Assembly (NCBI RefSeq): GCF_021730395.1
Contig: NC_069367.1
Location: forward strand, 5,516,501 to 5,580,500
Length of the DNA: 64,000 nt
Direction: 5' to 3'
DNA from: Mercenaria mercenaria
Taxonomy: Eukaryota > Mollusca > Bivalvia > Venerida > Veneridae
In this document: positions 13,301-28,300 of the stretch, one piece after another
Position numbering within the stretch: the first letter of the stretch is position 1
Layout: every line of letters starts with the position of its first letter
The notes under the pieces: model-generated
What the model saw: the letters and a program-made list of their open reading frames with translations, nothing else
What the model was told of the DNA's origin: nothing
The model's database searches: none
Program-made: the position numbers and the translations under genes

Positions 13301-16300
13301 TTCTGATAAGAACCACCAGCCTTCAGCAAGCCAGATGAATGGCCTCAGCATGATGAAAGACTTCTACAACCAGAGGAATGTTTCAAACCCACAGCGGTAA
13401 GAGGTGATTATAAGTCGGTGACCTTAACCATTCGGCCAGAGGCCCCTTGGAAGTTAAGAGCACAAAGGCCTCAGGTTATTTCAACTGGCATCAAGAGTCT
13501 ATTCCTATAATGCAGATTTTGACTTATTAACTTTGACCATGCATGGCTTTGAACTTACTTCAATGGCCATATCTGTAGAGTCTTCTATGATGTAATTTTA
13601 TGAAAATCCACTCCCGCAATCAGAAACAAGAGAAGAAAATGAATGGTGAATCAGTCTGAAAATTCATTAGTCAGAGAAAATGAAAATAATATAAAATCAG
13701 CAGCTGTTTTCTACTCTCCAAGGCTCAAGTGGGCATGAACATTATGCATAATGTTGTGCAGTATATCACAGCTGTCTTGACAGAAAAGAAAATACACAAT
13801 GTTTTGCAACAATGTATCAGTTTTTTAAGTAGCTGTTGTGAAACATCAAGATGATTCAGTAACTTTTTCGATTTTGTTTACTAGCTATGGCCAGGTTTAT
13901 TAGTCTGTGTTCAGAACTTATGTTTTATTCAAAGGAGATAACTACTGAGGCTGTTCAAATTTTGTATAATTATGTCCCTTGTCTTCTCAAAACATACTCA
14001 GAGCCAGGACTGATGAAGTCAGAATTTTTTACAGAATTATTTTTTCTAAAAACAAGAGCTGTCTCCATAGGATGACACATGCCCCCGATGGCACTTTGAA
14101 TGAATAGTTATGGCCGATGTTAGAGTTTAGGACCTTTGACCTACGGAGCTGGGTCTTGCGCGCGACACATCATCTTACTGTGTCACACATTCATGCATAG
14201 TTATTTTAAAATCCATGCATGAATGACAAAGATATGGACCGGACACGCCCATCAATGCACTATCATGAAAAATGACCTTTAACGCCTAAGTGTGACCTTG
14301 ACCTTTGAGCTACGGACATGGGTCTTGCGCGTGACACGTCATCTTACTGTGGTACACATTCATGCCAATTTATTTGAAAATCCATCCATCGATGACAAAG
14401 ATATGGACCGGACACGCCCATCAATGCACTATCCTTTAACGTCTAAGTGTGACCTTGACCTATGAGCTACGGACCTGGGTCTTGCGCATGACACGTCGTC
14501 TTACTGTGGTACACATTTATGCCAAGTTATTTGAAAATCCATCCATCGATGACAAAGATATGGACCGGACACGCCCATCAATGCACTATCCTTTAACGTC
14601 TAAGTGTGACCTTGACCTTTGAGCTACAGACCTGGGTCTTACGCGCGACACGTCGTCTTACTGTGGTACACATTCATGCCAATTTATTTGAAAATCCATC
14701 CATCGATGACAAAGATATGGACCGGACACGCCCATCAATGCACTATCCTTTAACATCTAAGTGTGACCTTGACCTATGAGCTACAGACCTGGGTCTTGCG
14801 CGCGACACGTCATCTTACTGTGGTACACATTTATGCCAAGTTATTTGAAAATCCATCCATCGATGACAAAGATATGGACCGGACACGCCCATCAATGCAC
14901 TATCCTTTAATGTCTAAGTGTGACCTTGACCTTTCAGCTACGGACCTGGGTCTTGCGCGCGACATGTCGTCTTACTGTGGTACACATTCATGCCAAATTA
15001 TTTGAAAATCCATCCATCGATGACAAAGATATGGACCAGACACGAAAATTGCGGACAGACCGACAGACTGACAGACCGACAGACTGACAGACCGACAGAC
15101 AGACGGTTCAAAAACTATATGCCTCCCTTCGGGGGCATAAAAAAAAAGATTATCTAGTCGGTAGCCAGATTATAGGTTTATTTCCTACATATGAAATGGC
15201 ACTTTGTCTAGGTTTGGCTACTAGCTACGGCACTAGGTTTATTTACTACCTATGGCACTAGGTTTGCTTACTACCGATGGCACTAGGTTTGTTTACAAGT
15301 TGTAGCACTAAGTTTATTAACCAGCAATTGCATAAGGTTTGTTTATTAGCTATGGTATTTGGTTTGTTTACTAGCTATGGCACTAAAGTCTTAAAGTTTG
15401 TTTACTAGCTATGACACTAAGTTTATTCATTAGATGTTGCACTAGATTTGTTTACTAGACATGTTTCTAGGTTTATTTTCTAGCTATGTCACCAAGTTTG
15501 TTTAATAGCTATAGCAGTTTAATGGAACTAGGTTTACGAGCTATAACATTAGGTTTGTTTCATGTCTATGGCACAAGGTTTGTTTCTAGGGCATTTTTTT
15601 TTCAACAAAGTACCAATATAAGACAATCTTTACTTTTAAAACTGAAGCAGAGAATGAACTTGTACTGAAGTAAAATGGTAGTTGCCATACTGGAAGAAGT
15701 GTGTAAGTGCTGAGGGGGAGGGGACTAGGTTACCGGTAGTTCAGTGTTTTTGGGCAGTGAATCACTGAATAAGGTCTATCCAGTTGAAAAGCTTTATATA
15801 CTACTGTAAAATCATTAAATTTCGTGGGCATGAAATTTCGTGGTTTTGGTCTAAACAGCAATTTCGTGGGGACATGAATTCGTGGATATAAACTTTTGAA
15901 CATAAAATGAATGGGAATTTTACTTGTTCGTTGGGATTAAATTTCGTGGATTAACTCAACCACGAAATCCACGAAAATTAGTCCCCCACGAATATTAATG
16001 ATTTCACAGTAGTTTATATATTAGCAGACATTTTTTTATCCGCCAGTTGGTAGCTTAAAAAATATGGGTTCTGCAACACTTCTTTGTCTCAGTAGCCCTT
16101 CTCTTTGAGGGTCAGTACCAATTTAAAACCAAGAAACTGACTGATCTATGTAATAAACACTGAAGGACATATAACTCAAAACATACATCACTTGAACTGC
16201 AACAATTTACTTCCAAACAAAAATTTCTCATACTGAAGTACAGTCGAAACTCGGTATCTCAAATTTCAAGGGACCGTGCTTTTTATTTCGAGATAACCGA

Positions 16301-19300
16301 AATTCGAGTTATGAGGAGGGACGTATATGGATGAAATGAGTACACATTACGAAAAGATTATTATAAAAACTGTTTCCTTGATGCCGTCTATAAGCTGTCG
16401 GCACATTACGCGTACACGATTCCGTACAGTTTGTGTTTATCAAAGTTTTCAGTTTTTCGAAGAATAAAATGATACTAACCTCAAATGTTTTTGAGTCAAG
16501 TCTCCTTTTTGTACCATGTTTCTCTTCCGGAGGATTGACAGCATTTCGATTTGACATTTTGAATGAATGATGCTTTCCCCCAAGAAGTTAATGTTTATAC
16601 AGTCTCATCGCGATTACCTCTAATTAATCCTTATTAATGATCCCAACTGTTTAAACTGAAAATCCCTTTCGACACATCCGGAGTCTCGGTAAGTCAAATT
16701 TTGATGTAACCGAAGTTGAATTACATATATAAAGAAGGACATTTGACGGGACTTGAAAGTTTCTTCTTACTTAAGCGGAATTTCCAGGTAAGCGAGTTTG
16801 AGATACCGAGTTTCGACTGTATTTGGAAACGCAAATATCAAACTTTTACCTTGTTTGAATTCTCGTACATAGTTACTCGGGAACCAGCCAGTTTTCCCGT
16901 GCAATGTTCCTTCCCACCATCCACCATCTATAGCCTGGGTAACAGTTATAATGTCGCCCTTTGAGTAACAAAGCTGCAAAACAAACAAAAAATACATTTT
17001 TCTTTCCATACACAAGTAAACCCTTCCCCACCAAGATACACAGGTAAACCCTTCCCCACTAAGAGCAGTAACAGTTGACAAAATCCCACATTTATCAGCA
17101 CTAACATTTTTTTTTTTCGAAATTCTAATTTGGGTAGCGTAACAACTATCAGTAGTTTCTATAACCAATTTCTCCATATGTGATTTTGGCATTCCCCCTT
17201 AATATGGAAAACCATTGCTCATAATGAGCTACATTTACTACAAAAATAAGGATCCTTCAATTTCTTAGCTCCCTGATCAGCCAGATCTATATTCATATTA
17301 ATGATCTAGTTGAGTACAAGGACTGCATAATGATATCAAATGTCGGCTTGGCATTGATATAATGTTGCTTTATTTAAATTCGAGTGAAAGAGCCAAAATT
17401 ATTATTATATTTAAGTAAATTACAAGTATCAAAAGGGCATCTTATTCAGAGAAACTTCTCATTTCTTCAGGAATGTTTAACTCTCCTGACACCATGATCT
17501 ACCTGAGTTCACCATATTCCAGCCGAGTTCGTGTGACTTAAACTTACAGGTATTCTTCACCTTTAACCAGAGTCTTCCCAAACCCTACACTTTCTAGACA
17601 GGATGAGCAAGAAACAGACGCATTTCCTGCAGAGAAATGCACTCACTGTGATGATGTAAGTTAATTTTTGATGAATGGTTTGTGTGCCTGGCTTACAACA
17701 AGCCTAGGAGAAGTCTGGTATAGACAGACATGCTTCCTACATATGTCAATTATCTGGCACTTAATTTGCCAATTAGCCATAAAATCATAATGACAGTCAC
17801 TGGTTGTTCTTTAGGAAGTGATCAGTTTGTATTTTCTGAGCTATATTTGGCATTTCTTGCTGATCTTTTTCAAATCTTTCATCATACCAAAAATAAGGTA
17901 AGAACTCAGAAAACATGGCGGCCTTAACATTGGACATTATAGCAATACCATAACAAAGTCAACCTGATTTCAAAGAATTTTTCAACAAATTCCCTCTTCA
18001 GCCAGAAAAAGGGTAGGGGTCCCATGGTGATGGACAACCTTCAATATTTAACATTGAAAGTTCAACATTCCTTTTTTTTACAGAACTTACACACAGAATG
18101 ATGTAAAGAGCTCTGACCCAAAATTTTACAAGCCCTTTCCTTTTCAAACCCTGAAAATACACCAAAAAAAGCTTAGATACAAAATGAAGAAGACATTTTC
18201 TTTGTTTCTTTAACATTATGTCCATGGAGGCCCCAATAAATACAAGAGACTAAACTCCTGTTCATTCAAATATCTCCATTAAGCTATATGCAAAGTTTTG
18301 AAAGTACTCTTCAAATTTAAGTCAGTTTCACACAAAGTTTTGAAAATACTCTTCAAATTAAAGTCAGTTTCACACAAGGTTTTGAAAATACTCTTCATAT
18401 TAAAGTCAGTTTCGCACAAGGTTTTGAAAATACTCTTCAAATTAAAGTCAGTTTCGGAGAAGGTTTTGAAAATACTCTTCAAATTAAAGTCAGTTTCGCA
18501 CAAGGTTTTGAAAATAGTCTTCAAATTAAATTTTAAGTCAGTTTCACACAAGGTTTTGAAAATACTCTTCAAATTAAAGTCAGTTTCACACAAAGTTTTG
18601 AAAATACATGTACTCTTCAAATTAAAGTCAGTTTCACACAAAGTTTTGAAAATACTCTTCAAATTAAAGTCAGTTTCGCACAAAGGTTTTGAAAATACTC
18701 TTTACATTAAAGGTCAGTTTCACACCCTAGAAATTTGCAATATAAGTAATCATTTTTTTCTTACTGAAAAATGGGTACAACAATGTAAATATATGCCTAC
18801 TGAAATATTCTAGCTTATAAACATTTTTTTGCCACTGACATACATCTTTTGCCATGGTAATTATGTGGTGTTAAGAATTTATCCAGTTCATCAACATATT
18901 TTCTGTATTTCTTGGAACTGTTGCAAACATTTTGGAGGGCACAGGTGATCTATTCCACAAACAGGTGCAGATATGTAATGAATGAACAGAAATAATTCAT
19001 ATTTCAACAATTTTCTTCCGCTTGTAACTGTAATGGCTTTTTTGAAACTGAAATTACGCCAACATTAAAATTTGAATGGTGGTAAAAATTATGCTTACAC
19101 AAATATAGCTTTTAACCTTTAGCCTTGCTGGTGTCAGGGGACTCTGCCTTTGCGACCAGCGCAGACCAAGATCAGTCTATATGCAGGCTGATCATGGTCT
19201 GCACTGTTCACTATTCAGTCAATAAATTTTCAGTGAACACCCCTTCAAATAATAAAATGGTACTTCCCGATTGAATGAAGAACCAGCTAGTCCATTTTAA

Positions 19301-22300
19301 AAATTTAGCAGGCTAAAGGTTAATTCATGGTAACAGCTCATTTTCAGAACAGTTCTTGATCTACTGTTTTAGTTAACTGCAAACTTCAATACCGGTACTG
19401 TTATTAGTTTTGTAATGGTAATCAATTAATCAAACAATGATTCTAAATTTCTTACAAATGAGCCGTGCCATGAGGAAACCAACATAGTGGTTTTGCGACC
19501 AGCATGGATCCAGACCAGCCTGCGCATCTGCGCAGTCTGGTCAGGATCCATGCTGTTTGATTTCAAAGCCTATAGCAACTAGAGAAACCGTTGGCGAACA
19601 GCATGGATCCTGACCAGACAATGCGGATGCGCAGGCTGGTCTGGATCCATGCTGGTCGCAAAGCCACTATGTTGGTTTTCCCACGGCGCGGCTCAAATGA
19701 TGGTGAATCTTTTCTGCAATATTACAACTTCTCAACATGAGGAGATACGCACTATTATTGTCTGCCAGCAAATCATCGTGAAAAAAATACTCTTACGGTC
19801 ATCACACAAACTGCCCTGGATTAATAATCTGTTTGTTTTGGGTATAACCCTATTTTTCGACCGAACTTCAGAAATATAACAGAAATGGGAAGGGTAGTTA
19901 ATCTAACCAGCTTTCTTCGCTTCTGTTCCAGTACTAATAATCGTTCTCTGCAAATAACTGCCTACTTACTCAAGAAACTGAGGTGATGAACGAATGATAT
20001 CAAACACAATGTTTTTTATCAGTTGTCGCAGCAAACATACTTCTTGTCCAGGGATTGAACTCCTAACACCATAATCCATTTATCTGCTCTCTTCCTAGTG
20101 AGCTAAGCAGGCAGACAGGATTAATAATCATAGAACCACCTCAATTTAAACATGGCAATATTATTTGCTCAGTAATTGGCAATGACGGACCTGAAATGGT
20201 TACTGGCATGATTAAACCTATACTATGCACAAGGGTTGACCAGACTGCCGATATAGGCTTAAGATTGCTTAGAACCACTAAAGAACGTACCTGCCATTTT
20301 ATTTTTGTTTGTTTGTTCTGGGTTTAACGCCATTTTTCAACAGTATTTCAGTTATGTAACGGTGGGTAGTAACCTAATACCAGTGTTCCTGGATTCTGTG
20401 CCAGTACAAATGTAACTGCCAACTTCCCCACATGAATCAGAGGTGGAAGACAAATTATTTTAGACACAATGTCTTTTATCAAATTGTCAAGAACACAGCT
20501 CTTGTTCGGGGATCAAACTCACGATCCCCTAATCAGTAGATCTGCGCTCTCCCTATTGAGCTAAGCTGGCGGGCGCTGCCATTTTTTTAAAAATCATATA
20601 CCTGAACATAGACATGAGAACTCCACTGTTCGAATCAACTGATCATATAAACTTTCAATGATAATGGATACCATATCGAGATGAGACAGGGGGAAATGAC
20701 ACCAAAAATGACATCACTCATCACTGGTGGTCCAATAACTAGTTACTGTACACCCTTTCGGGTATCTGCCTAGGTTACAGGATTCCATCCTAATCGATTT
20801 TTGTTGCTATTTATAGGTATACTATAAACCTTGCTTTGGCCTACCTCAGGTTATACCCTAGTGATACAGTGATGTTTTATGATTATTACGAACATTAAAC
20901 AACCTTTATCTTGAAGCAAGAAGCAGTATATAACCTGATAGTTTCTATGTTTTATATGTCTGCAAGGTGGCTGGTAGATGTAAACTATCTGATAAACTAG
21001 AAACAAAAAATCCTCACTGAAACATCACAATGTTAATGTAAAGTTTTATAATATTTATGATGTTTTTGACTTCATAATCTCAACAAGTGGTTAAATATAA
21101 ACAAACAAAAAATCAGATAGAAATCTGAATAACTTAAAAACACTCAAAGACAAAGAGGGAATTTTCAACTTTTCAAAAAAAAAATTCAATGAAATCAGAA
21201 TGATATGAGGTGAAGCAGCAGTGAATGAATGGTTTGGTACTAGATTTCTGCAGAAAGCTGTGTGAATTCTTGAACAGTTGCCAGAGGTATACAGGGTAAG
21301 TTATGTTCTTGTCTGAATGAAAATAAACAGAAATTCTTCACTTTATACAGTTTTGAAATGATAACAGAATATGTGTATATCAAACATGAATGTGGTAACC
21401 ATTCTTTCCATCCTAAAATCTGGAATTTTATTTGAAAAATTAAGGAAATGAACCCGCAATGACATTTGGCAATTTCCATGCAATTACGCAGTTTCGTATG
21501 CTATTTCAGGATCCTTTGGTCACAGAAAATTGCTTTTATAACAAATGGAGAATGCCATGCCAAAATCACATAACAGAGAATAGTATGTAGTCAGTATGGC
21601 AATTGTTGTTTATGACATTACCTGCTAATTACCTTGAACTAGAGATGCTTTTGAGAAAAGAGCATGTCTCCCACAACTGCCCCATTGAAAAATCTCTAGT
21701 TTCTCTCGATGGCTTTGATGAGTGGACCCCATTGAAAAATGTCTAGTTTCTCTTGACTGATTTGATGAGTGGACCCAATCAGTAATTCTAGGGCCATAAT
21801 TCAAAAGTGCCTGGGCAGATCTAGTTAGTTATCGAACTTGGCCGAGGTCTTATGGTCAAACACATTTTGTTCAAGTCTGGTGAAGATCGGATGAGAAATG
21901 TTCGACTTAGAGAGCGGACAAGCTTTGTGACAGACAGACAGACAGACTGGAGTAAATCAATATGTCTCCCACACCACTGTGTGGTGGGAGACATAATTAA
22001 CCACCTTAATTGAATAAGCATAAAATTTTATGGCAAAGTTTTCTTATTTCATGTGGGTAGATGACGCAAGTCCCCATCTAGAATGGATGGAACAACTTAT
22101 TTCATGTCAAGTCCATGGCAACTCTATGCAATAGTTATGTCCCCAAGCATCCAGTCTAGGCTGATACTGCTGGAAACAGTACTAATTCAAGTTATTGCCC
22201 AAGATAAAACTCGAGCTATGACATCAGTAGCAACAACAAACTGTTCAAAGCTGGAATGCTAGCACTGTAGTCTAACATGAAAACCACTGTGTTAAGTACT

Positions 22301-25300
22301 GACTCCTATCATTTCTTAACAGTTTTAGGGAAAAGATAACTTTATAAAGTCTTAGTATTCTTACCTCATCATTATTAGTGCCCTTGAAGTTATGGAGGGC
22401 TTTCACCCTCCGCGGGGCCTGTCCGGGCTCCCCCATACTGAGGAGACCTGGTGGTTTAGGGGGAAGATCTGGCTTTGCGATGGGCGGTGTGGCACACTGT
22501 GGAGGAGTGGAAGAAGGGCCTATAACTGAGGCGGTCGCTGTTGCAGTGGCGGTAACTCTGGCCGGGAAGATATTAGCTATCGGCTCATAATGATTCTCTA
22601 CAGCACTAGGCGGCTCATCAAATGCTTTTCCTGAAAATAAACACAGCATAATTTTAACAAATATTGTTACAAAACATTGCTTTTTGCCTCTGAAAAATTT
22701 AGAAAAATGCATAAATGGAAGCTATACCTTACAATGATCAAAAGACTTTTGTCTTTGAATTCTCCATTATCATGCAATAATTAAAAGAAAAAGTATTTTG
22801 GTTTTTTCAGTTCTTGGCACATTGATGTGAAAAAAACTGTTAGATGATTGAATTTGGTATTTTCTAACTTGTCTATAATTCGAAAAAAAAATTTCCATTT
22901 CCATAAAAAAATAAAAACTGTCGAAAGAGTTAACAAAAAATTTACCATTGCCTAAATTCACTGAAAGCCTGTCCACAAATCCTTTAACATGTTTAAGGGC
23001 CTTCATCATACAGATTTAAACAGAATTTCTTAAACTTCCATAGAAAATATTATAAGGATATAGGTTATATCCAACAGGCAAAACACAATTATACTTATAT
23101 ATGTATATATACAGTCACTATAATAATTATATAGATGGTGAAAATGGACAAAAATATCACTATCAAAAATGTCAAATATTACTATTGTATACAACAAATC
23201 TAGGGTTTCAAATAAGATATTTAACACTTGTATGACTATAAAATATTTTATACTTTTGATAACATTTTATTGTCCGAAATGTTTGATCACAGAAATGGCT
23301 GGGAGATTTCATAACCAAATTATGTTATTTAAGTATCCCAGATGTTATATATATCTTAAATGATAAAACCAACATTTTTTTCTTCTTTCGAATCTATTCT
23401 CTTAATAAGCAATGATGAATCATTCACAACTAATATAATATACAATGTAATAAATTTTTTACTGACAATTAATTTTCTATTACCGGTAAATGCTAGTGTA
23501 TCATTACCACATAATATAAGAATCTTACATCATTATTTTACATTTTGAATGTTCCTGCCAAAAATCCTCACAAAAATGCTGTTTATTCATTTATTCATCT
23601 ATCTTATCTGACTTTTTTTTTTTTTTTTAGAAGGCAAAATCAGTATGTACCAATTTTTAATGACCTTTTATTATGTGGGGTGGAGGGGAGGAGTGTGGGG
23701 TGGCATGCAATGTATAAAACAATCAAATCAATACTGCATATCAGCAAGTTCACTTCTCTGAGCTAAACATATTACGGTGACCAAATTTTCTATCTGTTAA
23801 ATATGGTCAGTCTACATTAATTCATCCACAGGTCTGAGCGAAACTGATTTAAGTGCAATAAGAACACAACAAAGGGTCTAAAAACCAACTGTAACCACAT
23901 AGATATACATGGGTGGTGATGTTATACTGAACTGACCAGAATCTTGAATAGATTATCCAGACCATTTAACTCACCTTTGAAGATAATTACCTATCACTTA
24001 TCTAAGGTACATCTTTGTAGATACTAATCTACCATCCAATAGCTCATAATTCTCCCCTCCCACTACAGGCCTCAGGTGAACTTCTACAATCTATATATTT
24101 GTAGACAGGCTGTACATTTATACTTCTTTAGGAGTGATATTGGAGCAGTTTTTGTTTAATATAATAATTACTTAAAATTGCTTAAGGTAATGTCTCATAA
24201 ATTTTAGGTAAGGTTAGGTAGGTAGATCAGTTTTCTTTGATAGGAGATGTTTAAAGGCAAGTCTATATTAGATACTTCTATATCAGAAACTAGAATTGTT
24301 AGTGTTATATTTAATTAATGAAACTTATATTAAATTAAAGGTCCATTACTAAGGGAAAGTGAGTTAGCAATTTTTTTCATAGCCAGTGCATAGACTTCTG
24401 CAAGACACTAAATAATGAAGATTGGCAGGTCAAAATTTACAGAAGGTCTTTGGAACTCAAAGAAATATATGTGTATTATGTTGAAATTTAAATGAAAAGA
24501 CAGAATGACCCCCCAGGTCTTTTTAACTTTCTTCATACTTCATAGAAAAATAATTGTACATATACTGCGATTTATTTCGAATTTCTACATACCAACTTTC
24601 ATTTTCCAATAAAATGAAATAGTTTCTGTGCTTTTTAAAAGAAATTAAAATGTTCACTTTCCTTAGTATTGGACCTTTAAAGAGAATTCCTATAGTTTTT
24701 TTCCTTTCATAGAATTGTTTTAAATTCACATATATGATAGGAAAATTTGTGCTGAAAACAATGAACAAATAAAAACAATAGGTCACCAGGCTTGTTTTTG
24801 TGAAAAATTGTTTTGAACACACCCACTGTTGCTGAAACTGCTAGCGATTTTTCAACATTTTCATAATTTTCTGCTTTTGTATAAATACCAACCAAAATAT
24901 ACATCAAGACAGCACAATAAGGTTTTTTTTCATTTTACAGATTTTATTATATACTTATTTGATATCATAGTCATATTTGTAATACTCTATCCTTACAATA
25001 ATGGGTACAAATGAAAAAAAAATTGTTTCATATTTACTTTTGTGAACTTTTTTCAGTGAAAAATACCCATAGTGAAGAATATATTTTTAAATTTTGAAAA
25101 AACTCTTTCATTGAATTTTTTCCTGTTTTTCTTGTGTATAGATAATTGTATTGTGAACATAAAAATGGCTAAAAATGTATGGGTCACCAGGCTAATTTTT
25201 ATGTTAAGACCGCTAGAATACAACACCTGTTCGTACGGAAAATGGCGCGAACCTGGCCAAATTGATTACATGTATGTCTGCTAGATGTTAAAAAAGTTTC

Positions 25301-28300
25301 AAAAATTCTTAATTCTTTCTATAATTGAATACTAAATAATCTGAAAGGTGATAATGTCTTATCAGTACTAAGTCAATTATCTTACATTATATGAACAACA
25401 CTGTCTTTGTACTAAAATGCGATGTGAAAACACAACCACAAAAATAGCAAGATACCTGTCAGGCATGATACTTGTCAATACAACATAAACCAGTATCAAC
25501 ATTTGATGACTGATAAAACTTATCAAAAATGTTATTTCATTCAAGATTCCTCATATTTAAGACTGTCTGTAACATGTTTTAACAAATGTTGACTTCAGTT
25601 CAGTTTTCCATAGAAAGTGTCGGCTGCGCAAAAAGATGCGCATAAAAAACTATCGGAATTCCCTTTAAGTGATGGCCTTGACATTAATGGACTCATTATT
25701 CCCCTTTAAAACTCTCTTTTTGCTAACTTCTTGAATTTGATAGGCTCCAACAATGTTGAACAATGAAACAGTCATATTGGGCAAAATCTGAGAAACAACT
25801 GTATCTAATACAGTTGCATGCAGTATAAATTTTGAGAAAAAAAAATCCTTGACAAGTCACGTAATTTTATGGGCATACATTTTGGTGGTTTTGCAGATAG
25901 TTCGTGGATATAATTATGTGGAAGACTAATTTTTGTGGATTTTGTGGTTGTGAAAGACCAACTTTTGTGATTGTGGTAGACTAATTTTTGTGGATTTTGT
26001 GTTTGTGGAAGACTATTTTTGTAGATTTTGTGTTTGTGGAAGACTAATTCTTGTGGATTTTGTGTTTGTGGAAGACTATTTTTGTGGATTTTGTGTTTGT
26101 GGAAGACTATTTTTTGTAGATTTTGTGTTTGTGGAAGACTAATTTGTGGATTTTGTGTTTGTGCAAGACTAATTTTTGTGGATTTTGTGATTGTGGAAGA
26201 CTAATTTTTGTGGATTTTGTGTTTGTGGAAGACTATTTTTGTAGATTTTGTGTTTGTGGAAGACTATTTTTTGTGGATTTTGTGTTTGTGGTAGACTAAT
26301 TTTTGCAGATTTTGTGTTTGTGGAAGACTATTTTTTGTGGATTTTGTGTTTGTGGAAGACTATTTTCATGGATTTTGTGGTTGTGTCAATCCACAAAGTT
26401 TAATTGTACCAAACAAGAAAAATTTTAATCCAGTTTCTCTTGATAAATGGAAATCCACAAATAATGATTATATCAGTCAATTGAATGACATTTCCCTAAA
26501 ATTCTACAAAATAGCCTATTTCAATATCTACATACATGTACATGTCAGTGTGTATCTCAGTGGTTTGGGCAATGTTATTTCTGCTACCTGATACCACTGA
26601 TTTGTTATTTCCTCAGATGTTTTGGAGCTAATCAGTCAGAAAAATCTTAATGGAATCAGAGATAAGAGTTAATTCCTCACAAACATGTGTCTTATTGAGC
26701 TAATCTTTAATCTTGCCAGCATCTCAAACATATGCCATTTAATAAAAACATGTACAATTTCATCCTAAAAAATTCATTACAAATTTTCTTCACAGTTATA
26801 TACAAACTCATAAACATTTGACAATTCAGCCAGCATAAGAATATAAGGGTAAAGTACCATTATTGGAAACAAGACAGCCATGAAGGCCTTACACTGCTCA
26901 CCTGACAGGTTACCACAAAATACTAACATCCTGTCTAGGTTTCATTTAACCCTTAGCTTGATAATGGCAAAAGTTTCTGCCTATGCGACCAGTGTTGATC
27001 AAGATCAACCTGCGCATCCATGCAGTCTGATCGTGATCTGCACTGTCTATGTCTATGTTATACTGCTTAACAATCGTTATCGATTATAACTAGCAGGCGC
27101 TTTGTCAGGGATAGCTGTTAAAAAATAATAAGAATACAGAGATTATGTGTTTGCTATTCAGTCAGTTAATTTTTCATGAAAACCCCTTTGAACTATAATG
27201 TTTCATTTAAATAAAATAGAATTTAGAATGGTCGCTGTAGTACAAACAAAATGTTTTTCCTACCATTTGATCAGGTGACCTTCTTTTCATTCCCAAATGA
27301 CCTAGCTGGTATCTTAATTGATCTAGATTACATCAAGGCTAACATTCAGATAAACAGTACAGTACCATTGTAGCAATGAATGCACAATGGATAATCACAA
27401 TAGCTGAGCACATTGAGCACCTGGTTGTGCTCAGGAGAGCTTAGAACAGTACGTTGACACGTTGATGTATGCATGACATTATCTCCTTTCCTCAAAGTAT
27501 TCTGTATCTGCTAGGAATTAGTATCACAGCCTTTCATCCGTATGATTTATAGTGATATTTTGATCCTTACCATAGTACTTACCGCAATTTTTTTAACAAG
27601 AGCACCGCCTTGCGGGTGCTGACGCTCATCTGATTTTTTTAGTGTAATTGAAATATTGTCCTACCCATGATTTTCTAAGTCTAAAAAGGGCCATCATTCT
27701 TGCAAAAAGCAGGATAGAGTTATGTTTCTTGATGTACAGTGTCCACTTATGATGGTGAAAAACTGTTGCAAGTTTTAAAGCAATAGCTTTGATAGTTTAT
27801 GAGAAAAGTTGACTTAAACATAATACTCAACCAAGAAATCTGATATTTTCTAAGTCCAAAAGGGGCCATAAATCTTACCATAGTACTTACCGCAATTTTT
27901 TTAACAAGAGCACCGCCTTGCGGGTGCTGACGCTCATCTGATTTTTTTTGTGTAATAGAAATATTGTCCTACCCATGATTTTCTAAGTCCAAAAGGGGCA
28001 ATAATTATTGCAAAAAGCAGGATGGAGTTATGTTGCTTGCTTTACAGGGTCAGCTTATGATGGTGAACAAGTGTTGCAAGTTTCAAAGCAATAGCTTTGA
28101 TAGTTTAAGAGAAAAAGTTGACCTAAACATAACACTTAACCAAGAAATCTGATATTTTCTAAGTCCAAAAGGGGCCATAAATCTTGCAAAAAGCAGGACG
28201 GAGTTATGTTTCTTGCTGTACAGGGTCAACTTCTGATGGTGAACAAGTGTTGCAAGTTTTAAAGCAATAGCTTTGATAGTTTAGGATAAAAGCTGACCTA

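Noticed and set aside
14763-15005. 80-codon frame [14 protein letters not shown]
   Set aside because: Falls in the 157-bp repeat units of a modular element.
18279-18813. 171- and 134-codon frames on opposite strands
   Set aside because: Both arise from the 42-bp minisatellite, whose unit is a multiple of three without stops.
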